64,000 bases of DNA from Roseburia sp. (lineage in GTDB: Bacteria > Bacillota > Clostridia > Oscillospirales > Ruminococcaceae), in contig JAMPCH010000002.1 of NCBI GenBank assembly GCA_023666265.1, positions 35,105 to 99,104 on the forward strand, written 5' to 3'. Positions 49,975 to 56,034 of the stretch are shown piece by piece. The position numbers and the translations under genes are program-made. The first letter of the stretch is position 1. Each line of letters starts with the position of its first letter. The notes under the pieces were generated by a model. It was given only the letters and a program-made list of their open reading frames with translations, made no database searches and was not told the DNA's origin.

Positions 49975-50007
49975 ACACCATAGAAAGAGTCGGCGAAGTC
50001 GATCAAA

Positions 50008-50033
50008 TACAACATAAACGACATTATGTTGTA
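50008..50033. promoter_or_regulatory. Right recombination site of the invertible segment
   Basis: TACAACATAA, spacer ACGACA, TTATGTTGTA; exact inverse of 49642-49667. The stop codon of the recombinase gene lies inside the right arm, so inversion leaves the protein unchanged. Confidence 0.85.
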
Positions 50034-50860
50034 TCAAGGATCAGACCGAGCCGATTGATCTGTTTTTCGTGGACCTTCCCGCTCTCGAGCGTATAGATCC
50101 GCGTCGTATTCACGGTCGAATGACCGAGGAGATCGGCGAGGCGGAGGAGGTCTTTTTCGTTTGTGTAAAACGTCCGCGCGAAAAGGTGGCGAAGGTTATG
50201 GGGGAAGACCTTCCCCTCCGCTACCCCCGCCGCCTTACAAAGGCGCTTCATGTCCCGCCAAAGGTTCGAGCGGTCGAGCGGGTTGCCCCGGCTCGTGACG
50301 AATACGCTCCCCGCCGCGATCCCGCGCCTTTTGAGATATTCGCCGAGTAGGCGGCGGAGCTTTAGCGGGATAAAGATCAAGCGGCTTTTACCCTTACAGC
50401 TCACGACCGCCCGCCCGCTTTTCACCGCCTCGACCGTGATAAACCTCAGCTCCGAGACGCGTATCCCGGTCGAACAGATCGTCTGGAGGACGAGCGCGAG
50501 GCGGTCGCCGCTTTTACGCGCGGCGGCGACGAGGCGCTTATATTCCCCGACGCTAAGCTCTCTCTCCTCGGGAAGGAAGACGCGGCGCTGGATCTTAAGC
50601 TGTCTCAGCTTTAGCTCGCCGAGCCCGATAAAATCGAGGAAGCCGTTGACCGCCGCGAGGATCGAATTAACGCTCGCGGGCGAATAGCGCTCGGCGATCG
50701 CCTCTTTAAAGCGGAGTAAGAGCGCCTTATCGAGCGGTCGGTCGCCCGCGTAGTCCGCGAGCTTTTTTATATCACGTGTATATTTTTGGACGGTGCGGCT
50801 CGCGCATTCCCGCTCGGCGAGCGCCGCCGCGTACCGCATCGTTAAGCTGTAAAGTGACAT
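50024..50860 (-). CDS. Tyrosine recombinase (XerC/XerD-like), probable DNA invertase of the adjacent segment
   Basis: 278 residues. N-terminal SAM-like core-binding domain (1-about 88), catalytic domain with all active residues: R134 (TGIRVSEL), K158 (CKGKSR), H221 and R224 (PHNLRHLF), H247 (LLGHSTV), Y256 (TRIYT). ATG at 50860 is preferred (AAAGGA 12 nt upstream; ATG 50872 is too close). The last codons run into the right recombination site. No phage genes are nearby, so it looks dedicated to local inversion rather than phage integration. Its promoter is unclear; it may rely on read-through or a weak site near 50880. Confidence 0.9.
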   Translation of the reverse strand: MSLYSLTMRYAAALAERECASRTVQKYTRDIKKLADYAGDRPLDKALLLRFKEAIAERYSPASVNSILAAVNGFLDFIGLGELKLRQLKIQRRVFLPEERELSVGEYKRLVAAARKSGDRLALVLQTICSTGIRVSELRFITVEAVKSGRAVVSCKGKSRLIFIPLKLRRLLGEYLKRRGIAAGSVFVTSRGNPLDRSNLWRDMKRLCKAAGVAEGKVFPHNLRHLFARTFYTNEKDLLRLADLLGHSTVNTTRIYTLESGKVHEKQINRLGLILDTT

Positions 50861-50885
50861 TTTTATGACCATTCCTTTCCTTATA

Positions 50886-50925
50886 ACAAAAGTCGGCTAT
50901 GGATTTTCCATAGCCGATTTTTATG
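50886..50925. terminator. Terminator of the amino-acid ABC operon
   Basis: AATCGGCTATGG / CCATAGCCGA stem with T-rich sequence on both sides. Confidence 0.8.
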
Positions 50926-50961
50926 TTGTTTTTTGGGAAGTCGTGCGCCGTTACGCGCCGC

Positions 50962-51753
50962 CTATAAGCTCCTAAGCTCCATCGAGTTGGCGAGGAAGGC
51001 TTTGAGCTTGGGGCTTTTTGGGTCGTCGAATATCTCCTCGGGCGAGCCGATCTCCTCGATGATCCCGTCCGCCATAAACATGACGACGTCCGAGACGTTT
51101 TTCGCGAAGGTCATCTCATGCGTCACGACGATCATCGTACTGTCCGACGACTTTAAGCCCTTAATGACCTTTAATACCTCGCCCGTGAGCTCGGGGTCGA
51201 GGGCGCTCGTCGGTTCGTCAAAGCAGAGGATATCCGGGCTCAACATAAGCGCCCGCGCGATCGCGACGCGCTGTTGTTGACCGCCGGACAGCTCACAGGG
51301 ATACGCCCCCGCGCGGTCGGCGAGACCGACCCGCTCTAAAAGCGCGAATGCCTTTTCCTCCAAGTTCTTTTTGAGCGTGGGGAGCGCGTCCTTCTCCGCC
51401 CGCTTTTTCTCCAAAAGCTCGGCGGCGAGGGTCAAGTTCCTTAACACGGTATATTGAGGAAAGAGATTAAACGACTGAAACACCAGCCCAAAGTGGAGGC
51501 GGTTTCGCCGAAGGGCTTTTTCGTCGTGCCGTCGGCGGCTCTCGTCGTCCGAGATCGTCTCGCCGCCGACGACGATCGTCCCGCGATCGGGCGTTTCGAG
51601 GAAGTTAAGACAGCGTAAAAGCGTGGTCTTACCGCTCCCCGACGAGCCGATGATCGAGAGGACAGCGCCCTTATCGAGCCGAAAGTCGATCCCCCTCAAC
51701 ACCTCGTTTTTCCCGAAAAATTTATGTAGGTCACAGACCTCTAAGATCGCCAT
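50962..51753 (-). CDS. Polar amino-acid ABC transporter ATP-binding protein
   Basis: 263 residues, GlnQ/ArtP type. Walker A GSSGSGKTTLLRCLN (about 36-50), Q-loop VFQSFNLFPQYTVLRN, signature LSGGQQQRVAIARAL, Walker B ILCFDEPTSALDPELTGEV and H-loop VVTHEM. Last gene of a four-gene operon; 12 bp from the permease gene. Confidence 0.95.
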   Translation of the reverse strand: MAILEVCDLHKFFGKNEVLRGIDFRLDKGAVLSIIGSSGSGKTTLLRCLNFLETPDRGTIVVGGETISDDESRRRHDEKALRRNRLHFGLVFQSFNLFPQYTVLRNLTLAAELLEKKRAEKDALPTLKKNLEEKAFALLERVGLADRAGAYPCELSGGQQQRVAIARALMLSPDILCFDEPTSALDPELTGEVLKVIKGLKSSDSTMIVVTHEMTFAKNVSDVVMFMADGIIEEIGSPEEIFDDPKSPKLKAFLANSMELRSL

Positions 51754-51765
51754 TGCCGCTCCCCC

Positions 51766-52413
51766 TTATCCCTTGTAGTAATCGAGCTTTTTCTCGACCC
51801 AGCCAAACAAGAGCGTCAATATCCCACAGAAGAGGAGGTAAAACACCCCGACGTAAAAGATCGGCCAGATGATCGATTTCAGCCCGACGATGTCCTGCGC
51901 CGCTTTTACCAGTTCGGTCACGGCGATAACGCGGGCGAGCGAGGTGTCTTTTACGAGCGTGATGATCTCGTTCCCGATCGGGGGAATGATCCGCTTGATG
52001 ACCTGAAACAACACCACGCGAAAGAATACCTGCGTTTTCGTCATACCGAGGACTTGCCCCGCCTCATACTGACCCTTTGGGATACTCTCGATCCCGCCGC
52101 GATAAATTTCGGAGAAATAACAGGCGTAGTTGATGACGAAGGCGATAATGACGGCGGGCGTGCGGTCGAGCGGCTTCATATGAAGCAACAGCCCCGGACC
52201 GTAAAAAACGAGGATGATCTGGAGCATGAGCGGCGTTCCGCGTATGATCCAAACAAAGGTCTTCGCCACCCAGCGGAGCGGCTTAAACTTTGACATCGTA
52301 CAAAACGCCACGCATAGTCCCAGCGGGATCGCGAAAAGAAGCGTGATCCCAAAGATCAGGAGCGTGTTTGAAAAGCCGTCGAGCAGCTGTGCGGTAACTT
52401 CGCTAAAACTCAT
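51766..52413 (-). CDS. Polar amino-acid ABC transporter permease
   Basis: 215-residue His/Glu/Gln/Arg/opine (HEQRo) family permease with about five helices (LLIFGITLLFAIPLGLCVAF first). The EAA loop is AGQVLGMTKTQVFFRVVLFQ (about 135-155). A single permease gene implies a homodimer. Between the small lipoprotein and ATPase genes. Confidence 0.93.
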   Translation of the reverse strand: MSFSEVTAQLLDGFSNTLLIFGITLLFAIPLGLCVAFCTMSKFKPLRWVAKTFVWIIRGTPLMLQIILVFYGPGLLLHMKPLDRTPAVIIAFVINYACYFSEIYRGGIESIPKGQYEAGQVLGMTKTQVFFRVVLFQVIKRIIPPIGNEIITLVKDTSLARVIAVTELVKAAQDIVGLKSIIWPIFYVGVFYLLFCGILTLLFGWVEKKLDYYKG

Positions 52414-52422
52414 AGTGTCCTC

Positions 52423-52779
52423 TTATTTCTTTTTATATTCCAGTACCTTCGATCCCGTGTCCCAGTACATCGTCGAGCCGTCGAGCTCGACGGTATAGGT
52501 CGTCTCCGTCCCAAAGTCCTCGTGGGTCAAGACGATCTCGCTCCCGTCATAGGTGAAAGTCCCCGCGCTGTCCATCGCGACCGCGATCCCGGCGGTCGTC
52601 TCGGTGTGCTGCTCAAACGTCCCGTCCGCGTTCAGCGTATAGGTGATCGTCATATCCGTCTCTGTCCTTACCCACGTCCCCGCGAGCGCGCCGGGGTCGT
52701 TCGTTTCCCCGGCGGAACAAGCGGCGAGACTAACACAAAGCGCGAGGGGGAGAAGTCCTTCCTTAAAAAAATCACGCAT
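52423..52779 (-). CDS. Small lipoprotein embedded in the amino-acid ABC operon
   Basis: 118 residues. Lipobox LAAC (Cys 21) after a hydrophobic leader; the mature part is a short beta-rich domain (GTWVRTETDMTITYTLNADG, GTFTYDGSEIVLTHED) like the lipocalin/DUF5640-type small lipoproteins. It lies between the binding-protein and permease genes with 9-11 bp gaps, so it is co-expressed. Role in transport is unknown. Confidence 0.75.
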   Translation of the reverse strand: MRDFFKEGLLPLALCVSLAACSAGETNDPGALAGTWVRTETDMTITYTLNADGTFEQHTETTAGIAVAMDSAGTFTYDGSEIVLTHEDFGTETTYTVELDGSTMYWDTGSKVLEYKKK

Positions 52780-52790
52780 AAGATCGCTCC

Positions 52791-53594
52791 TTAATAGGCG
52801 AGTACATCGAGAAGCCCGTATTTCTCGGCGAGCGCTTGGAGCGTCCCCTCGTCGGCGAGCGCCTTGATCGTTTCGTTAAACTTGGCGACCGTCGCGGTGT
52901 CCTCTAAGCGAAGCCCGATCGCGTACTGCTCGGGCGCGAGCTGAACGCCCTCGACGACCATCAGGTCGGCGTAGTCGCTGTCCTCGCGGATCGACCCCGT
53001 CGCCATAACATAGTCGATGACACAGACGTCCGCCGTCCCCGCCTTGACCTCGAGGAGCGCGTCCTTTTGCGCCGCACAGCCGATAAACTCGCCCGTGGAG
53101 AGCGCCGCGCTTTCCGCGATCGCGGTCTCGCCCGCCGAGCCGCTCTCCGCCGCCGCCTTTACGCCCGCGAGGTCGGATTCCGCGACGTACTTGTCGGCGT
53201 TCTCCTTCCGAATAACGAGAACCTGACGGTTATCGACATAGGGGTCGGTGAAAGCCATATTCTCCTTACGATCCTCCGTGACGGTCAGCCCGTTCCAAAT
53301 ACAGTCGATCGCCTTGGATTTAAGCTCGGTCTCCTTTTGGTTCCAGTCGATCTCCTGAAACTTCGGCGTTACGCCGAGCTTGGCGCAAAGCGCCTCGGCG
53401 AACTCGGTCTCAAAGCCGGTCAGCTCGCCGTTTTCGTCGTAGTAATTCATCGGCTCAAAGAGCGTGATCCCGATCACGAGCTCGCCCTTATCCGCGATAT
53501 ATTCCCAGTCGGTCTTGTCCGAGGCGGCGCAACCCGCCGAGGCGATCAGCCCGAGCGCGGCGAACGCCGCCGCGATCTTCTTAAACATTTTCAT
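52791..53594 (-). CDS. Amino-acid ABC transporter substrate-binding lipoprotein
   Basis: 267 residues. Lipobox ASAGC (Cys 22), then a type II periplasmic-binding fold typical of polar amino acids: GELVIGITLFEPMNYYDENG, GFETEFAEALCAKLGV, IDCIWNGLTVTEDRKE, FTDPYV. First gene of the operon, promoter 53694-53722, AAAGGAAAC upstream of ATG. Substrate within the polar amino-acid class not determinable. Confidence 0.93.
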   Translation of the reverse strand: MKMFKKIAAAFAALGLIASAGCAASDKTDWEYIADKGELVIGITLFEPMNYYDENGELTGFETEFAEALCAKLGVTPKFQEIDWNQKETELKSKAIDCIWNGLTVTEDRKENMAFTDPYVDNRQVLVIRKENADKYVAESDLAGVKAAAESGSAGETAIAESAALSTGEFIGCAAQKDALLEVKAGTADVCVIDYVMATGSIREDSDYADLMVVEGVQLAPEQYAIGLRLEDTATVAKFNETIKALADEGTLQALAEKYGLLDVLAY

Positions 53595-53693
53595 AGTCTT
53601 GTTTCCTTTCTTTTTTCCCTTTATTTTTTGGGAATTTTGTTCCTGCGGCGGGCGGGTAAGCGCCTCGCCGCGAGTACGGTCAAGTACGGTAGT

Positions 53694-53722
53694 ATTATAC
53701 TATAAAAAAGCGGGTTCGTCAA
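53694..53722 (-). promoter_or_regulatory. Promoter of the amino-acid ABC operon
   Basis: Minus strand TTGACG (53717-53722), 17-bp spacer, TATAAT (53694-53699). A direct repeat AGTACGGT (53673-53690, two copies) lies just after the start site. Confidence 0.8.
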
Positions 53723-53791
53723 GTATGAGAAAGGCGGTTTGCCGTTTTGCCGAAAAAAGGGGCGGGTCGGGACGAATTTTTGGGAATAACA

Positions 53792-53820
53792 TTGACGGCG
53801 CGATCAAAGTATGGTACAAT
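53792..53820 (+). promoter_or_regulatory. Promoter of the PhzF-family gene
   Basis: TTGACG (53792-53797), 17-bp spacer, TACAAT (53815-53820). Confidence 0.75.
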
Positions 53821-53847
53821 ACTATTATAAAGAAAGGAGGGATTAGT

Positions 53848-53997
53848 TTGAAAAATCGAAGATTTATCAAACCCGTTGTTTGTGCCTCGGCAAATAGGCA
53901 AGGAAGCCGTAAGAAGCAAGCCCATACGCCGCAAGGACGCGGCGGTCAAAGCTTGCTTCGGCTCTCGGCACAAACTGCCTCCGAAGGAAAGGAATGA
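53848..53997 (+). CDS. 49-codon leader ORF of the PhzF-family gene
   Basis: TTG at 53848 follows a perfect AAAGGAGGG site. The frame encodes a very basic peptide (MKNRRFIKPVVCASANRQGS...) and stops at TGA 53995-53997, overlapping the next ATG (ATGA). The same RNA folds into nested stems, so translation of this frame would unfold it. A regulatory leader peptide is the best guess; a genuine small protein is possible. Confidence 0.4.
   Translation: MKNRRFIKPVVCASANRQGSRKKQAHTPQGRGGQSLLRLSAQTASEGKE
53879..53974 (+). promoter_or_regulatory. Nested stem structure in the PhzF mRNA leader
   Basis: Perfect nested pairs: TTTGTGCC/GGCACAAA (53879-53886, 53967-53974), AGCCG/CGGCT (53905-53909, 53959-53963), AAGCAAGC/GCTTGCTT (53914-53921, 53951-53958), CGCCGC/GCGGCG (53927-53932, 53939-53944). 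No known riboswitch class recognised. Confidence 0.5.
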
Positions 53998-54836
53998 TCA
54001 TAGAAATGGAGATCTATCGGGCGAGCGCCTTTAGTAAAAACGGCGCGGGCGGGAACAAGGCGGGCGTGGTCTTAGACGGCGCGGCGCTTACCCGCGGGGA
54101 AAAACAAGCGATCGCGAAGGAGGTCGGCTATTCCGAGACGGTGTTTTTTTCGGAGTCGGGCGCGGCGGACTTTCGCCTCGAATATTTTACGCCGGAGGGG
54201 GAGGTCCCCCTTTGCGGTCACGCGACGGTCGCGGCGTTCGTCGTACTCGGGGCGTTAAAGCGCCTTCAAAAAAGCGAATACACGATCGAGACGGGCGCGG
54301 GGGTTTTACGGGTGAGCGCCTCGGCGGACGGGGCGGTCATGATGGAACAAAACAGCCCGACCTTCGCGGAGACCTTTACCCCGTCGGAGCTGGCGGAATG
54401 CTTCGACGCGGGGGCGTTCGCCGACGGGCTACCGATCCGGGTCGTTTCGACGGGGCTTCGCGATATTCTCCTCCCGATCCGCTCCGAGGCGGCGCTCGCG
54501 GGCTTAGCGCCCGATCTCGCGGCGTTGAGGCGGCTCAGCGCGGAGAAGGAGGTCGTCGGCGTTCACGCCTTCGCCCTCGCGGAGCGGGACGGGGTCGACG
54601 CGGTCTGTCGGAATTTCGCACCCCTCTACGGGATCGACGAGGAGTCGGCGACGGGGACGTCAAACGGGGCGCTCGCGTGTTACCTTCACCGCTACGCGGC
54701 GAAAAAGAGCGCCTTCCTTTTTGAACAGGGTGCGGCGCTCGGCGCGCCCTCGGAGATCGCGGTCAGGCTCGCGGCGCGGGACGACGAGATCGCGGAGGTC
54801 TTCGTCGGCGGGAGAGGGTATGTTTTGGGGGAGTAG
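53994..54836 (+). CDS. PhzF-family isomerase/epimerase
   Basis: 280 residues of the diaminopimelate-epimerase-like PhzF family. Conserved N-terminal MEIYRASAFSKNGAGGNKAGVVL with catalytic Glu in GYSETVF, the FTPEGEVPLCGHATVAAF segment and a C-terminal EESATGTSNGALACYL (second Gly-rich loop). ATG 53994 overlaps the leader ORF stop; ATG 54006 is an alternative start. Members isomerise diverse carboxylates; the substrate is unknown and no phenazine genes are present. Confidence 0.88.
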   Translation: MIIEMEIYRASAFSKNGAGGNKAGVVLDGAALTRGEKQAIAKEVGYSETVFFSESGAADFRLEYFTPEGEVPLCGHATVAAFVVLGALKRLQKSEYTIETGAGVLRVSASADGAVMMEQNSPTFAETFTPSELAECFDAGAFADGLPIRVVSTGLRDILLPIRSEAALAGLAPDLAALRRLSAEKEVVGVHAFALAERDGVDAVCRNFAPLYGIDEESATGTSNGALACYLHRYAAKKSAFLFEQGAALGAPSEIAVRLAARDDEIAEVFVGGRGYVLGE

Positions 54837-54926
54837 GCAGAACGGCGGGACGATCCGCTTGTCGGCGGGATACGGTAAGGCGATAAAACGCCGATCACGC
54901 ATACGAGAAAGAAGGAAAGAAATATT

Positions 54927-55334
54927 ATGAACGATTTTTCCGAGGCGCTTCGTAATTCTTTAAAATACGGGTCCTATGATGACGGCGAGATCAACGATTT
55001 GATCTCCGCTTTTGAAAAACAGCTTCATGTTGTTTTAAAAGATGACGAACCGGCGTGGGTACAGCTATGCGATCGGAACGACGGTCGGTTGGTCGTGTTG
55101 ATGCATAGGGTATACAAAATAGCCTTTGTGAGATCAAACCAATCGCCGAAGCTTCATCAAATTTATATCCAAAACGTTGAAAGCTTTGACGATGAAAATT
55201 GGTATATTGATGATTTTGAACGCTTTGTCGAGCAATTCCCGTATTTGCATTGGGATGAGCCTTGGGAGGAACCCAAATGCTATGAGGAGCGGAAAACGTT
55301 TAGCTTGTTGGATATGCGTTTTGATACGGAGTGA
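54927..55334 (+). CDS. Small acidic protein, immunity-like
   Basis: 135 residues, acidic and rich in Trp/Asp/Glu (ENWYIDDFERFVEQFPYLHWDEPWEE). No signal peptide or membrane helix. Codon use is more AT-rich than the flanking PhzF and kinase genes. Such compact acidic proteins are common as immunity proteins of contact toxins, but no family is recognised. AAAGAAAT-type weak site (GAAAGAAGG) before ATG. Confidence 0.6.
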   Translation: MNDFSEALRNSLKYGSYDDGEINDLISAFEKQLHVVLKDDEPAWVQLCDRNDGRLVVLMHRVYKIAFVRSNQSPKLHQIYIQNVESFDDENWYIDDFERFVEQFPYLHWDEPWEEPKCYEERKTFSLLDMRFDTE

Positions 55335-55440
55335 GAATTGAGGAAGCCGGCACTGACAGAATTTTGTTTTCCCTTTTATGATGAAGTGAAAAGTATGGAA
55401 TATTTTAGCCGCGTTTAAACTGTGTTTGGGGAGATGTTTT

Positions 55441-55806
55441 ATGTCGGAAGATTATCTAACATATGCAGAAAGATACAAATGTTTGGAAATTTCGTTGGCA
55501 AAATTAAAGACGCTGATTCCGCCTGATTTTTTTAATTCATGTATGAAAACGTGTACGGTTTATAAAGAAGATGTGGAAAAGCTTCTTATCAGCTATCGAA
55601 AAAAAATCATAACGAAGGACGAAGTGATTGATTGGGTTAATACAATTCGTTTTTCGGAATTATTCGATATAGACGATTTATACTGCGACAGCATTGCCGG
55701 CGTTATGGACGAATTAGAGGAAGCCGATGAAAGAGATAATGTATTGACACAATACAACATTGATAGGTATTTGAATGCATTAGAGAAAAACGTTGAACCG
55801 GAATAA
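55441..55806 (+). CDS. Small acidic helical protein, immunity-like
   Basis: 121 residues, mainly helical and acidic (MSEDYLTYAERYKCLEISLA, IAGVMDELEEADERDNVL). AT-rich codon use. ATG at 55441 follows GGGGAG at 8 nt; an earlier in-frame ATG at 55426 lacks a site. Together with the preceding gene it forms a small transferred-looking island. Function unknown. Confidence 0.6.
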   Translation: MSEDYLTYAERYKCLEISLAKLKTLIPPDFFNSCMKTCTVYKEDVEKLLISYRKKIITKDEVIDWVNTIRFSELFDIDDLYCDSIAGVMDELEEADERDNVLTQYNIDRYLNALEKNVEPE

Positions 55807-55929
55807 TTTTTAATTTGCGAATATCCGTTAAGATTCGCGAACTCAGCATAAACTCAAATCTTTATAATCCAATCCGATGTTTTCCCATCCCTTGTCACTT
55901 ATGGTACAAGGGAAATTTTTTATCCCGGG

Positions 55930-55992
55930 AAGGACGGAAAACGCGCAAAAGGAAAGCGCGCCCGCCGCCGGACGCGCCTTCCCAAAAAAATC
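55930..55992. repeat. Dispersed palindromic repeat
   Basis: Ends TCCCGGGAAGGACGG and CCGGACGCGCCTTCCCAAAA, with an internal GCGCGC-rich hairpin. Confidence 0.55.
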
Positions 55993-56031
55993 AAAACAGA
56001 CCTCCTCGGGAACTTCCGAAGAGGTCTGTTA
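55984..56031 (-). terminator. Terminator of the SBP-histidine kinase operon
   Basis: Minus strand AACAGACCTC...GAGGTCTGTT stem with inner pairing, then TTGATTTTTTT. Confidence 0.88.
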
Positions 56032-56034
56032 TCT

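Larger units (their letters stand above)
49668..50007. other. Invertible DNA segment carrying a promoter
   Basis: 340 bp between two perfect 26-bp inverted recombination sites. It contains a dispersed palindromic repeat (49688-49880), an AT-rich stretch and a strong promoter near its right end. No coding frame of note. In the sequenced orientation the promoter reads right, antisense to the recombinase gene; inverted, it would read left into the mini-pilin and pilin genes. Confidence 0.8.

Noticed and set aside
50024..50860. Tyrosine recombinase as a phage or integrative-element integrase
   Set aside because: No phage or conjugation genes lie nearby and the matching sites are in inverted orientation beside it, which gives inversion rather than excision.
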